Made by a program: the position numbers and the translations under genes
Assembly: GCF_004193775.1 (NCBI RefSeq)
Contig: NC_041008.1
Location: forward strand, 42,875,136 to 42,939,135
Reading direction: 5' to 3'
Origin: Glycine soja
Taxonomy: Eukaryota > Streptophyta > Magnoliopsida > Fabales > Fabaceae
DNA length: 64,000 nucleotides
Part shown: positions 35,414 to 48,115 of the stretch, piece after piece
Layout of the letters: each line of letters opens with the position of its first letter
How positions within the stretch are numbered: the stretch's first letter is position 1
The notes under the pieces: generated by a model
Seen by the model: the letters and a program-made list of their open reading frames with translations, nothing else
Database searches by the model: none
What the model was told of the DNA's origin: nothing

Positions 35414-36464
35414 TGTTTGATACTGATACTAGTTGTTTATCATCAGCTAATTTAATTAGCTAATTCAGTCGACAACTATAGACTAATGCAGTTCGATCTA
35501 AATGGATTCTAGCTTGCTCCAATGCTAAAGATGATTGACGACTAAAATAATCATTTTTAGTGACTAACAATTAAAAGAATTATTTCTGATAGCTAACGAC
35601 TATTTCTAACAGTTAATGATTATTTATGTCGACTAGTACAATAGAGTTGAATCAAACCGATTTTGGAGAAGACCAAGTTGGAAGGAAAATTTGAATGTGA
35701 AAGATAGTTGCAAAGTAGTTTTCCCTAGGCTAAATGCACATGGAGCCATGATTTCCTAAAAAAGTAGGAGAAGTGGGTAGTGGAAGTTAACAACTTTGTT
35801 TTTGTATGAAGAATAAAGCAAACAGAGGTCAAAACGTGGAAAAGTGTTCAAGGACAATTTTTAGGACAACTACCCATGTTGGAAGCATGCACCGAAAAGA
35901 GTTGACAAAAGCAGAATAGTCGACAACCATCGACTAATAGATAGCTGACAACCAAACAACTATATTTAGTCGACAGAGGATAAAAAAAGGGTAAAATTAG
36001 AAGAGCAAAAGTATCGTACCCATGATCTAGCATTTAGATGCTCTAGGAGACATGGATGACAACGTTTATCAAGGATAAGAGGTTGAAATCATGTGATCCA
36101 TGATCTCCTCAAATCTAGGATAGTGATCGGTTAGGAACAATTCTTTTATCCTTATAAATAGGGAAAATTTAGACTTAAAACAGGTCCCGACCAAAATCAA
36201 TCAAATTTATCTTATATTTATCCTTTATTTACAACTTTCCTTCACCACTTTTAGTTGTTTATCATATTCATTTATTGCAAATTTCATAGGAGTAGCATAG
36301 TATAAAAACTTTAGTTCAACAAATGCTAGAAAGCTCTTTGGAGTGGACTAGGAATCTAATCAAAGAATAAAATCCCTTCCTTGAGTCAGTCGCCTAAAGG
36401 GGAATCATTCGTTGGTAATCAGTCAACACAATGGCTAAATAGTTGACTAATTTTCACACCAACA
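35414..36464 (+). repeat. Left LTR of outer gypsy element
   Basis: It begins near TGTTTGATACTG and ends CACACCAACA, and contains a TATAAATAG box near 36153. The first 480 bp align with 57797-58270; the rest has no counterpart because the right copy is truncated. Several CAGTCGACAA-type motifs recur inside. The left boundary is approximate. Confidence 0.68.
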
Positions 36465-37007
36465 TAATTTACATTCCCGGTTAGACCTCTAGTCATTTCA
36501 ATTTGAAGTTCCCTTTACCACCCTATATGTTTCAAAGATGAATTTCACCCCAACAACGAGAAGGACTTCTAGCAACCGAGTGAGGAAACAACCATACACG
36601 ATTACAACTATCGTAGTTATACCTCCCATGACTGCAACTACTCAGCTAGTTGTTAGTCCACCTAACTATATACCGCCACTTTTGAACCTTCACATCACCC
36701 ACAAAACTTCACCATCATTAACGAGCCTATAGGTGACACGAGACATTATCTTGTAGTTACACACTTTGTAATTGTTGTCTATTGCTGCTTCTAATCCTCC
36801 ACTTTCACAACACTTTACAGGTGATTAGGAACCAGATCTTGTAGTTGTCCCTTCGTACAACTATGCAACTGCCACAACTTCTATTCTTTTTCTCAAGAGG
36901 TCAGATCTTGTAGTTGCACCTTCCTATACACGTCAGTTGATAGATATAAGAGTACATGACATCATATACCAAATTTCCCAAAACTTGGGAGATATTGTCA
37001 AGCACAT
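36465..37007 (+). pseudogene. Possible gag start of outer gypsy element
   Basis: A frame starting at 36538 encodes about 64 residues rich in Thr, Pro and Arg (MNFTPTTRRTSSNRVRKQPY). Its place just after the left LTR fits a gypsy gag start, but no gag domain is recognised before the CACTA insertion at 37008. Confidence 0.4.
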
Positions 37008-37273
37008 CACTATTAGAAAATATAGATTTAACATCAGTCCTTTAAAGTCAATTTTTGGAAAACTAATGTTAACAACATGGTTAGCATTGGTTTTAGGAAA
37101 ATCGATGTTATTAGAGGCAATTTAACATCGGTTTTCCTAAAATCGATGTCGCTAGAGGTAGTTTGACATCGATTTTAGTAAAACTGATGTTGTGTGAGGC
37201 AGTTTAACATTTTTACTAAAACCAATGTTGACAATTTTATATTTGTAAATTTTAAGTACGTTTCACTCCCTTC

Positions 37274-37276
<3 letters not shown>

Positions 37277-37305
<29 letters not shown>
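37277..37305. repeat. (CT)n microsatellite
   Basis: A CT run in the left part of the CACTA element, upstream of the captured SDH1 fragment. It may come from the 5' UTR of a captured gene. Confidence 0.9.
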
Positions 37306-37309
<4 letters not shown>

Positions 37310-37676
37310 CTCAATTTGTTCCACTCAAACTCCCTCACTCTCTCAATTCACTCTACTTAAAAACCCTGTCATCATCACTGCTGCTTGAGTTGTCGTGTCT
37401 ATTGTTGTCGTTGTCGCTTCTTTCTTCTTCTTCACATGTTTGGTCTCCTTCCGTCTTCGTGTGTTTTGCAAAACTAGGTTTGAATCTCTCTTTCTTATGG
37501 CCATGTCTAACAACATGCATTATCGTGTTTTTTGTTTAGGGGTTTGAGATTGGGAGGGCTAGGATTTTTGTTTTATTTGTGTTTTTGATTTCACATTTCA
37601 TTGAGATTCGAAGGGTTTGGGTTTGTAATATTCCTAAGATTGGGAGTGTTTGGGTTTGTAACATTTTTGTGTTAAG

Positions 37677-37847
37677 CAGAGTGGGGCAAACTCTTTGTAC
37701 ACCATGGTGGATCATACTTATGATGTTGTTATCATTGGTGCTGGTGGCGTGGTATTGAGAGTTGCTATTGGAATTTTAGAAAATGGGTCCAATACTGCTT
37801 GTATTACCAAGCTCTTCCCAACTTGTTCACACACTGTTGCACCTCAG
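37677..37847 (+). pseudogene. SDH1: Captured SDH1 (succinate dehydrogenase flavoprotein) exon
   Basis: The translation contains [17 protein letters not shown], then [19 protein letters not shown]. This matches the FAD-binding N-terminus of the mature mitochondrial complex II flavoprotein subunit. A possible AG acceptor precedes 37677 and a GT donor follows CAG at 37847, so one exon with splice sites was copied. The last Gly of the GxGxxG motif is replaced (GAGGVV), and the Arg before the His that binds FAD is Cys (FPTCSHTV). Only about 55 residues of a protein over 600 long are present, and no presequence or later domain is seen. The unit is a captured fragment, not a working gene. Confidence 0.87.
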
Positions 37848-40800
37848 GTATGATATGAGGGCTTTACTAGCTCTGTTACATTGGTATTGTGGCTATTTGT
37901 TCTGCTTTATGTTATTCGCCATTGGGTTTTTTGGTTGTTATACTTTGATTAACTAGTACCCAAATGTAAAAATTATTTCATTTAATTGTAATTATGAAGA
38001 AAAAAATAATAACGAATGATTGCGTGAAGGCTATTGGATGACGAGTTCAATTAGATGAAATCAATAGTAGCATCCTTAGGTTTGTAATATAAATCTTATG
38101 CAAGTCATAGTATGTTTTCTGATGTGTTTTAACTACAGTCTTGGATCACGTTGACACTGTCACCACTGCCATTCATGATTCATTCTTGTTCGACACTTCA
38201 TCATTATTTTGGATACATGAAACTTTAAACTTGACTATATACATTATGTATCAATGATGGATAATGATTTAATCATTCCTCTGCCAGGTTTGTACTTTTA
38301 AAAAATCATTTTGAGATTATTCCATAGTGTATTATTTTTGTCTGCTTGTACAGTTAGTTATGATGTAAACAGGATTGGATGGTGCACCAAAGTATATTAG
38401 GTTGACACTCTCTACGGAGTAGAGGGTTATGCTTTGTGCAATCCTTTTACTTGGTTGATATTTTTAGAATAATGAGGTGAAGTGGAGGATATTGTGCTTG
38501 CTTGAATATGCATTTAATGTTTTATCTCATTGCTATGATGAGTTGATAATTATTTTGATTCCATTTGATTTTTTTTAATTTTAGAAATAGTTTAATTTTT
38601 TTATGTTTTTTACAATGTTGAGAGATAATTAAAAAGTTTGATTTGCTAAATAATGGTTGTGAAAGTCAAACCTTTTTAACAATTTGTGCTTGGATTTGGA
38701 TGATTAGTTGATAAGAGGTTTTCTACTCAGTGCTTGTGGAGCACTAACAAAGGGAATAAAAATAAGAAGTGTCAGAGAAAATGCAAAGCATTTATCGGAC
38801 TAGGATTGCAATATTTAATATGTTCATATCTAAATAATTAGAAAGAAATTAATCATATAGTAGATGCTCTTAAACTTGTGTAGTTGTGCTTTTAAGGCTC
38901 CATTGATAATGTTAAGGAGTTATACAATGACAATGGATCAAAATTAAATTCTTCTAAAAGGTAGAAATGAGTGGTGAAGATTATTCATCTACTTGAAGAT
39001 GATTTGGGGTTGTAGTTATGATTTATGAGACAATAATCTGCTTGTGAATAGTAGTAGTAGTAGAGTAGTCAAGGTTGGTGTCTTTTTAAAAGAGGTCCTG
39101 TTAACTGGGATAGGCTTCCATATGAAAAGGTTGTGTTCTTTTACTTTATTTATTCCCAATGTATTTTTGGATTTAGTTTATCTGAATAGTAAACCTAAGC
39201 ATACCTTCATGTACTTTACTAGATCCCCACCACATAGTAAACCTTCTATTTAAGCTTTACTTAGAACCATAGTTAAACATGTGTTAATATTATTTTGCAA
39301 CATGTGTTAATATTATCACTTTTAAGTCACGAGTTGAATTTTGGACTATAATGATTGACAGATAACACCTTCTTGAAGTTTTATTTAAGTTCCTTATTTT
39401 AAGAGACTAATGTGATAGTGTTATATACTTTCAATGATTCAAATGTCATGTTACCCTAATTAGAACCACTCATTTACAAAATAACAACTGACTCTATTCT
39501 ATATGTAAAAGATCACTAGATGTGCCAAACTTTCTGTATGAAACACAACCTTAATTTGTATTCCTCCCATCATTTCCCACCTTAATAGGGTGGTATTAAA
39601 GCATAGCTCTAAAGGAATAGTAATTTGGCTAGTGAAGCTTTAAACAACTTCATTTGAACTAAAAATTATTTTGCATTTATGAGTCAATTTTGAAGTGTCA
39701 ACATATAATGGTTTTGGGGATCTGACTGAGAAAGAAGGAACGTGTAAAGTGTAGAATAATTCACTCAAGCATTCTTTCAAATTCACTTCAACATTAATCA
39801 ACAATAACAACCAATAAACAATTTCATTTTTATTGTTGCAACAACCAATAATATATAGTACAATATGTGTGTTTGATGTTTTTACTGCAACAACTTTTTT
39901 GCTATGGCTCACACCTATGTGCAACGATTATTCACTCTATTGTTGCCAATCTTGTACATTCATAGGAAAAGGTTAATGTGATCTAATGATACCGGTTTAA
40001 GGATGGAAATATCTATGGCTTATGTGAAGCTTTATTCAGTTGATTTCCTTAATTATATTTTATAGATTCTACCATTAGTAACTTTGTGCAAATACATTTA
40101 TGTTTACCCATTTGGATTCTTTTATAAATTCATGCTAATAGCCAGGGTTTGTGGTTGTTTGCCCTGATTTTGTAAGGGACCTTGTTATCATTAATTAGAA
40201 GGAATTAGATCTCAATGATTTTTGTTGCCAGGAACTGCATGTGAACTCCACTCCAACTATTTTTGGGTTTGTACCAAAATACTCTTCAAATCATCATGCA
40301 TTTTATTTTAAATTTTGGTAATAACTTGAGAATATTGTAAATCTTGACATTATTATGGTGGAGAACTTCATTGAAAGGTTAAGACTCAAGACTTAATTCT
40401 TATCCCTTAAAAGGAATTTGGTGTTTCAAATTAAAGCTAGTGTTTGTTTCTCCCCTTTCTTGATCTTAGGGTTGCCATTTGCAACTATCCTCACATTGTT
40501 TTCTTCCTTCATTTGTATTTTCAGGTTTGACTGCGATTGAAAAAAGATTGAAGCATTTGTCGGACCAATGAGTGTTATATGAAAAGTAATTCTCATTCAA
40601 CAAAAAGGCTTTCTTTTGCCTGCAGTGCAGAATTATCTTTAATATTTCTCACTTTGAGTTTAGATATTTCATTTTAGTTTGCACCTTGAAAGTATACCTT
40701 GTCATTTTGTTGTTAAAATTGTTAATATTAGTAGAGGAAGAAAACGATGAGTGAGAGAGGATATATTTGATGGTAGGAACTAGGATGGAGCGTTTGAGTG

Positions 40801-41247
40801 GGAAGGAAACACTATGGAGACGTAATAATAATAAAGAATTAAAAAGAAAGGGCAAGTAGAAGGAGAAAATGCAATTAGAGTAAAGATAAAGAATCTGGAT
40901 TGGTAACTATTTATACATTACTTTAGCGACAAAATAGAAAAGAAAAAAGGGACAACTGTGGTTGTGGTCTTGAGCAGAAAATGTTTCTTCTCCTGCCTTC
41001 CCGCCTCTTCAATCCTATTCCTAGGTTAGGCCTCATCTTTTACTCTTATCATACATACACAACAATCCATACAGAGATCAAGGCAATCGTAGTTTGAATC
41101 TAAAGATTATATTAAAAAATGGATGCAGAATTCTTAAAGAGATGTCTACCTAGGAGCCTTCTTGAATGGGTAAGTAAAACTTAACAAATACATTTAAATA
41201 ATGCATGCATTATAATAAATTAATGTTCTCCAATGCAATGGACATTG

Positions 41248-43190
41248 GCAACTGATGGTTATATGTCCTAAGGACAACGTCGTCGCCTGGTTTTGTTCCT
41301 TGTACAATAAGCCCGACAACTACTTGAAAGGCATGGTCAACAGGTCAATTTAAATTTGTAACACATTTACTTTATCCTTAGTATTTGAAATCAATATTTT
41401 AATTGTACAATATAGATGCATGTTTTTCTTAACAAGTGCTTTGAAGGGATTTAATGATAAACATGGAAGTAAATCCAAGGCCAATGCTAAATGGATTCCA
41501 GTTAAAAGTAAGTAATTTAAATAATACTTGATTTCTTCAAAATGACATTTTATTACTTTGTACACTAATTTTGCAATAAATTTGAACTTGTTATTAAATT
41601 TAGTGTAATAAGCAAAGAGGAAGCACTTAGTGCAACAATTATGTCATGCATTGGATGTCAACCATAGTCTTAGGAGATTTCAAGGATAATTGGAAATGAT
41701 AATTGTTTACTTCATAACTAATTTCATTTGTTATAGTTGTTATTATTTACACTAATTAAGTTATGTTTGATAACGGCTAATTATAAGTATATTTTGGGGT
41801 TAAATTATAGAGGAATTTGTAATTTTTCTCTTCTAATTTTTCCTTTTTGAGCAAATAATTGTTAAATTGACATTATTTAAGTTTTTGTAAAGAGAATATT
41901 AAAAGTGATGGATTTATGAAGCTTAGTGAGTAAAATAAAGCTCAGAAATGCAGGAATAATAATTAAGAAAAACAAGCTAATTGAGGAAAGAATGGCTAAT
42001 TAAGGAAAGAAAACTAATTAAAGAAAGCAAGCTAATTGAGAAAAGAAGATTAATTGAGGAAAACAGGAAAGCAGAATATTTAAGGAAAATAGAATAATTG
42101 AGGAAAGAATGACTAATTAAAGAAATCAGACTAATTCAGAAGTCCGCTAATCTGCACTTATAAAAGAAGAAGATAGAAGAAGGAGAAGACACACAAAAAT
42201 TCTAACAAAATACAATTCCTTATAGAAGGCAAAGGATAGAAGAAGGAGAAGCAAACAATGAGAGTCATTCATTCCTTCCATTCTCTTTCTTATCTTTCCC
42301 CCCTTTACTAAACATTCCCCTCTTGCAATTGTAAAGTCTCCATGACAAAGACAGGCTAAACCTCCTTTTTTAGGAACTTGACAGTCAACTACTCTTAATG
42401 TAATTTCTCTTCCTACCTATTTATAATATTACATTTGTATTATCCTTTCTTGTGCTTAATATTATTGCTTGTGCCTTGATCACCCATTTGCATGGTAAGT
42501 TTTAGGGGTAACATTGGGAAACGTTATTTTTTAATAGAACTGGAAAAATGTATCTAAATAAAGTCATCACTAATGATAGGTTGATATTTGTTTAGCCTGT
42601 TATACATCTCTGTTCTTAATGCAATTTACTATTTTAGCCCTGCAAGGGAATTTAGGAGAGAAAATAGATAAATTAGGCTCTTTCGTGCGGGAGAACAAAG
42701 TTAGAGTATACTAGTAGATGCAGGTGTAAATTGGAATAATTATAAATAAAGAAAAATCATTAACATTACATCAAAGAGTAACTCTGATAGGTTAAGATCC
42801 CAACATTTTCATCTTCTGAATTTCCTTCTACAATATTATTGGACTTTCTCATCCTTTTTGTCTTTAATTAATTAATTTAAATTCATGTTTAATTCTTTTT
42901 CTTATTTGATTTAATTTTCAGCAATTTAATTTACTGTTTTCTACAACCTTTCCAAATCTTTTTCTTAATTAAATATTCATCTACCTAAGTACAAACAAAG
43001 TCCATATGGATTCGACCCTCAGACTTTCATTTTAACTTTACTACTTGGGACGAATTGGTGCACTTGTCAATCCATTAACAATGTTTAATTATGTGATGCA
43101 TAATTTTACTGATCCAAGATCATTGGAACCAGAGAGAATAAAGGTAATTCACATTTGGCGGGCAAAATGTTTAGTAAGAGTTAGAAATGA
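41248..43190 (+). pseudogene. Broken Ulp1-like cysteine protease of CACTA element
   Basis: Four exon-like blocks in order match the C-terminal Ulp1/C48-type domain found in many plant CACTA elements. They are LMVICPKDNVVAWFCSLYNK (41253-41343), ALKGFNDKHGSKSKANAKW (41432-41511), a CNNYVMHWMSTIVLGDFKDN block (41604-41695) and FTDPRSLEPERIKVIHIW (43105-43190). In the third block a TAG precedes the presumed catalytic Cys, and the usual following Gly is Asn. A solo gypsy LTR (41768-43080) splits the third and fourth blocks. Related domains are SUMO/ubiquitin-like proteases; activity is not expected here. Confidence 0.75.
41768..43080 (+). repeat. Solo gypsy LTR with exact TSD
   Basis: The LTR begins TGATAACGGCTAATTATAAG and ends CAATCCATTAACA. 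It is flanked by ATGTT on both sides (41763-41767 and 43081-43085). A TATAAAAG box lies at about 42158. A degenerate 17-20 bp AATTGAGGAAAGAA-type repeat fills 41960-42140. A block near 43040 with GACGAATTGGTGCACTTGTC looks like the end of an Athila-type legume LTR, from memory. No internal sequence remains, so the element was lost by LTR recombination. Confidence 0.88.
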
Positions 43191-43794
43191 AGAACTATGT
43201 GTTTAAGGAATTTTAAAATTGTTAGTTATTTATAGTTTACGTTATACATGATATTTATGTATTGAAATTATTGGTTCATGTACTTTCAATGTTTCTTTAT
43301 TTAATAGTATTTATTCAGTAATAATTTGATTATAATATATATTGCCTGGATTGGTTCTGACCTAAATTGGTTCTACTTTTAATTTGAAGGTTTGGGTTCA
43401 TTTATCAAATAAACAAAATATTAAAAAAATGCAAAACAACATCAATTATGTCAAAATCGATGTTGTATTATGTTATACAACATCAATTTTGACCAAAATT
43501 GATGTGGTATAAAAGCAAAATAGCATCGGTTCTGCCAAAATCGATGTTGTAATGCACCATACAACATCGATTTTGATAAAAAATGATGTTATTTTTGCAT
43601 TTTTTTATTTATATTTTTTTCTATTTGTTACTATACCACATCAATTTTGGGGAGAACTGTAGTGGATTTCAACATCGATTTTATAACCGATGTTAAAAAT
43701 AACCTACTTTTAACGACGGTCGTTTCAATATCGATTCAAAACCGATGTTGAATGTCCTCTAGAACTGATGCTAATAACCTATTTTCTAGTAGTG

Positions 43795-43956
43795 CTTGGT
43801 GAAAATTGAAATCCAGAGGGCTAGAGAAGAAGACTAACAAAAATGCCATCATTAAAGAGTTTTGGTTGTATTTATACAAAGGAATCGGTTGAATCCATAT
43901 GCAACAACAACAATCGTTGCTCAACCAATAATAGAGATTGCTTGGTCCACAGTTTC
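43795..43956 (+). other. Interior piece of outer gypsy element
   Basis: A 160-bp stretch between the CACTA end and the solo LTR. No domain is recognisable; its identity rests on position. Confidence 0.4.
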
Positions 43957-45521
43957 TGTTGGATCAAGTGGCCTCGGAATAATTAAGAAGGGGGGTTGAA
44001 TTAATTATTAATAGACCTTTACTAATTAAAAATCTAATCCTTCTTAGGCTTTTACTATGTTGTTAAGAAAGTAGAGAATAAAAATAGAAACTTAACCAAA
44101 AGTAAAAGTGATAATTAAAGTGCACAACGAAAATTAAAAGTGTAGGGAAGAAAAAGACAAACACAAGAATTTTATACTGGTTCGGCAACAACCTGTGCCT
44201 ACATCCAGTCCCCAAGCGACCTGCGATCCTTGAGATTTCTTTTCAACCTTGTAAAATCCTTTACAAGCAAAGATCCACATGGGATGTACCCTACCTTGTT
44301 CTCTTTGAACAACCAAGTGGATGTACCCTCCACTTGAATTGATCCACAAGAGATGTACTCTCTCTTGTTCTCAGTTACAACAACCCAAGTAGATGTACCC
44401 TCTACTTGTACCACAAAGGATGTACCCTCCAATGTGTTAAGACAAAGTTCTCAGGCGGTTAGTCCTTTGAAACTTTGTGAATGGGGAAACAAAAGAATTC
44501 TCAGGCGGTTAGTCCTTTGAAATCTTTTGTTTATGGGAAAGGGAAGAATCAAAAGAATTCTCAGACTGTGTCATTTTGAATTCTTTGACAAGAGAGAAGG
44601 GAGACACAAAAGAATTCAAGCGGTTAGTCCTTCGTTCTTTTGGAAAAGGGAGAAGAGAGACACAAAAAGATGAAAAAGATGAATAGCACACTTTTGTTTT
44701 CAAGGTTTGGAAAACCAAAAAACTTTAGAAAGCTTTTGGCAAAGGAAGAAGAAGAAGAAATTCAAGAAGATGTTCAAAGAGATTCAAAGGTTGTAAAAGA
44801 TTGTAATTCTTGTTGTTCAAATGCAAGTTAAGGTCTTGCTTTTATAGACTCTTCATGTCTGGTCAAGAAAACCATTAGAAGAGTTATAACATTTAGAAAA
44901 ACTTGAAAACCATTGGAAGAGTTACATCTTTTGATTTTTATTGAAAACTTATCACTGTTTATCGATTACCAAATCATTGTAATCGATTACACAAAGCATT
45001 TTTGTGAAAGGATGTGACTCTTCACAATTGAATTTGAATTTCAACGTTCAAACACACTGGTAAAGGATTACCAATATATTGTAATCGATTACACCATTTT
45101 GAAATTAATTGGAACGTTGTAAATTTAGTTGAAAGCTTTTGAAAACAAACTTTGCCACTGGTAATTGATTACAGGAAACTGGTAATCGGTTACCAGAGAG
45201 TAAAAACTCTTTGGTAAAAGATTTTGTGAAAACTTCATGTGCTACTCAATGTTTTGAAAAACTTTTTAGTACTTATCTTGATTGAGTCTTCTCTTGATTC
45301 TTGATTCTTGAATCTTGAATCTTGATCTTGATTATTCTTGATTCTTGATTCTTGAAACTTGAAACTTGATTCTTGAATCTTGAAATCAAATTTCTCTTGA
45401 TTCTTGAATTGTTCTTGACTCAATCTTGAAATCATTCTCTTGGGCTTTTTGTCATCATCTTTGTTATCATCAAAACAACTTGAATCAATCTTGATTCATC
45501 ATCATGAAGCTTGCTTCTACA
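43957..45521 (-). repeat. Solo SIRE-like LTR with exact TSD
   Basis: It begins TGTTGGATCAAGTGGCCTC and ends GCTTCTACA, flanked by GTTTC at 43952-43956 and 45522-45526. It is homologous to 19631-21018. It contains repeated GATGTACCCTC and CTCAGGCGGTTAG blocks, TAATCGATTAC motifs near 44980 and 45081, and a TTGATTC-rich simple repeat at 45285-45395. Orientation is taken from the copy with a polypurine tract. Confidence 0.92.
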
Positions 45522-45526
45522 GTTTC

Positions 45527-46937
45527 AATTTGAGACAAGGCAAATGACTAGGCAAAACCCAAATGTTACTAAAATAATTGGATTACCTCCTCACCTTAAA
45601 TCTCAGAGGACTACTTCTTTATTCCTGACAACTATGACTAATCATGAAGGACAAAAGTTGCATTATGAGGCCACTCTAGATTAGTCATATGCTTCATTTA
45701 GACTTTGTTGGCCTTGAATTTGGATGACTTACTAGAAAAATAGTCGTCTTTCCTTATTGGAGTCGTTGGCTTGCTACCAATGGAATTCTCTTGTTGTGTT
45801 TAATGACTAATGACTTTCAGAAGGGATGTGCTAGCTGAAAAACAAGAATGGGCTAGTTTGGCTTATGATGTAACCTTAGATATGATGGTGGCCAAGTTTT
45901 ATAAGCCAACTAGAGATGGCAAGTCACTTGAAGACTATTTATGTCAAGACAACTATTTAGAACATACCTTTTAGTGGGTGTTTATTAACTAAGTGATTTT
46001 CTTGAACATAATGCCATATTCCATAGTGAAGAAGTTAGGAAAATCCAGTGGAGACTTGCTAAAAATCAACATGAGGATGCCAACCTTCATTAGAGATCCC
46101 ACTACGGCTATGGGCATTTTAATACCCAAAGTGATAGTAAGTGTCAACGCTAATACTCCTCCATTTTTGTGTTTGATTCCAAAACATCCTATACAGTGTT
46201 GTTAGGCACGAATTTGTTGTACCTCAACATGTGTGTGCCTTCAACCTTGCACTAGGTGTTGATATCTTGGATAGATGACAAGGTTGAGATTGTCCTGGCT
46301 TATCAAAGTCAATTTTTGGCTAACATTTCTTTCACAAAGGTTGTTTTCTACTCGCCTCAAGGGCAACAATCATGTAAATAATGATAGTATAAGACTTCTT
46401 CACAATGAATATGTCTAAGCTCACTTTGTAAGGCTCCAAATTGAAGAAATAGGTTGATGTATAACCTGGGAGCACCATCAAAAAATTAGCCGACAAAAGT
46501 GATTGTACGTAGACTTATTTCTTAGGTTGGACCAACATTTCCCATGTGAGGAAGCTACAAAAATATTGAGGTGATGCTTGAGAGGCAAGACTACTCATGG
46601 TGGCTAGTTGATTTAAAGGTTGCTACCCTTGTTAAGACACATGGTCCTTTACTAGATAGTAACTTGGTGCCAATTGGTGGTCTCAAAATGATGAAAATAA
46701 GTGGCCTTCTTTATGAAGAAAGGGATCTAAGCTCCACAAATAGTTGTTAAGAAGCTTCAATACGGTTCTCATGCCAATTTCTAGTGGCCTTTATCATGAA
46801 GATTAAGTATGCAAATTGGTTGTCCAAAAATATGCCATCTAATGAAAGAATAGGCAAGTAAGGGTTGATTTTCGTAATTTGAACTTAGTCATTCTAAAGA
46901 ACTAGTATGCCATACTAGTTGCAAATTTGTTAATAGG
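45527..46937 (+). pseudogene. Gypsy gag, protease and RT start (outer element)
   Basis: Plus-strand translation near 45993-46260 gives LNIMPYSIVKKLGKSSGDLL, DPTTAMGILIPKV and VPQHVCAFNLALGVDILD. This is the layout of a gypsy aspartic protease, although its D-x-G site is not readable. At 46846-46936 a KVRVDFRNLN-like string matches the start of gypsy RT, which the LTR at 46938 cuts off. Stops and frameshifts are frequent. Confidence 0.72.
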
Positions 46938-48115
46938 TGTTGTCATGCCCTAATTTCGTTCGGGAACTATCATTCGTTGATCTTTTGATCTTTGCTAGTC
47001 GACTTATGGTGTTGAATACCAATTACAGTGCGAAATAGATGATCATTCAGTGTTTTGATCAAGAATGCAAAAAATACCAAAAAAAAAAAGGCAGGCAAAA
47101 GGGTCTTTTCCTTGGTTTTCTTGGACCCTAGCTCACCCTGGCTAGCCTCTAGCTCGCCTGGGCCACCAAATAGCTTCATGGTGAAGAAACCAACTCGTCT
47201 GGGCGAACTTATTGCTTCAGCACTAAGTTTCAGCTCGCCTGGGCAAGCTGCAACTGCCCCAAAGTGACCCTTTGCCTATAAATAGGCATCCTAGGGGTGT
47301 TTTAAAGGGTCAAAGGTTCAGAAGTGGAGGGAATTGACAGAAGAGAGAAAGAAGAAGAAGAAGAAGAAGAAGAAGAGAGAAGAGGAGACGAAGCCAAGAT
47401 GCTACCGAATCGCGACCACGATCATTCTCTATGTCGTTTTCTTGTTCTGTGTTCTTCGTGCGACCGTCGATTAGTTTTATTTTTTGGATTGAATGTGATC
47501 TATGTACCCTTAGGGGTCCCCCTTGTTATTATGTGCATATTCATCTTCTCCATCTATCATCAGCGATCTTTTTTTTCTTTGTAAAGTTCAATCTTAACCA
47601 ATCACTAGTGTTGTAAAGTTGTCTTTAAAGAAATCAAAAGTTAATAAACAAAACCAAGATAAAACCAACTCATAACTAACTTCTTCTCTTTTTTTTTTAT
47701 CAAATATCACTTGGGATCGTTTCAAGGTCCAATGCCTTAACGATTCTCTTCGTTTTTCAAATTTAAAAAATCGTTTCAAGGTCCAACGCCTTAACGATTC
47801 TCTCCGCTTTTCAAAATTTAAAACATCATTTCAAGGTCCAACGCCTTAAACAACTTTTTGTTCGCAATTAAAATGAATCTTTCAAAAACATAAAAATCAA
47901 TTTAACACACAAATATTCAGGCTAATACCTTCCCCATGCATAAACAACTTCCGAACCCTTATTTTCAAAAATTCGCAGACCTCTTTTTGGTTTTTCTAAC
48001 GTTTTCCTCGAATAAACGTTGGTGGCGACTCCCACGCGTTTTCCTTTCTGGAAGACGCTCCTTTGACTTTTCGCCTCGCCCTCCCGTCGAAGGGTAGGTT
48101 GAGACAAGTGCAACA
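46938..48115 (+). repeat. Solo gypsy-type LTR inside RT
   Basis: The insert begins TGTTGTCATGCCC and ends GTGCAACA, giving inverted TGTTG / CAACA ends. A CTATAAATAG box lies near 47275. A (GAA)n run is at 47350-47377. Three units of 54-55 bp with TTTCAAGGTCCAACGCCTTAA start at 47717, 47771 and 47826. A GGTGGCGACTCCC block near 48020 recalls the end of Tat/Ogre-type LTRs. No matching TSD was found, so the termini are the best guess. The short Glu-rich frame at 47324-47584 is a microsatellite artefact. Confidence 0.68.

Larger units (their letters stand above)
37008..43794 (+). mobile_element. CACTA element carrying host gene fragments
   Basis: The left end is CACTATTAGAAAATATAG and the right end, read inward, CACTACTAGAAAATAGG. 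Flanking triplets are CAT and CTT. Both subterminal zones contain many AACATCGGTTTT / AAAATCGATGTT motifs in both orientations. Inside are a piece of SDH1 (37677-37847), a broken Ulp1-like protease (about 41248-43190) and a solo gypsy LTR (41768-43080). No transposase is recognised. Strand is given from the captured pieces. Confidence 0.85.

Noticed and set aside
37681..37860. A functional SDH1 gene
   Set aside because: Only one exon-sized piece is present, key residues are changed and CACTA ends enclose it.
47324..47584. Glu/Arg-rich ORF of 86 codons
   Set aside because: Created by the (GAA)n run within an LTR; no conservation signal.
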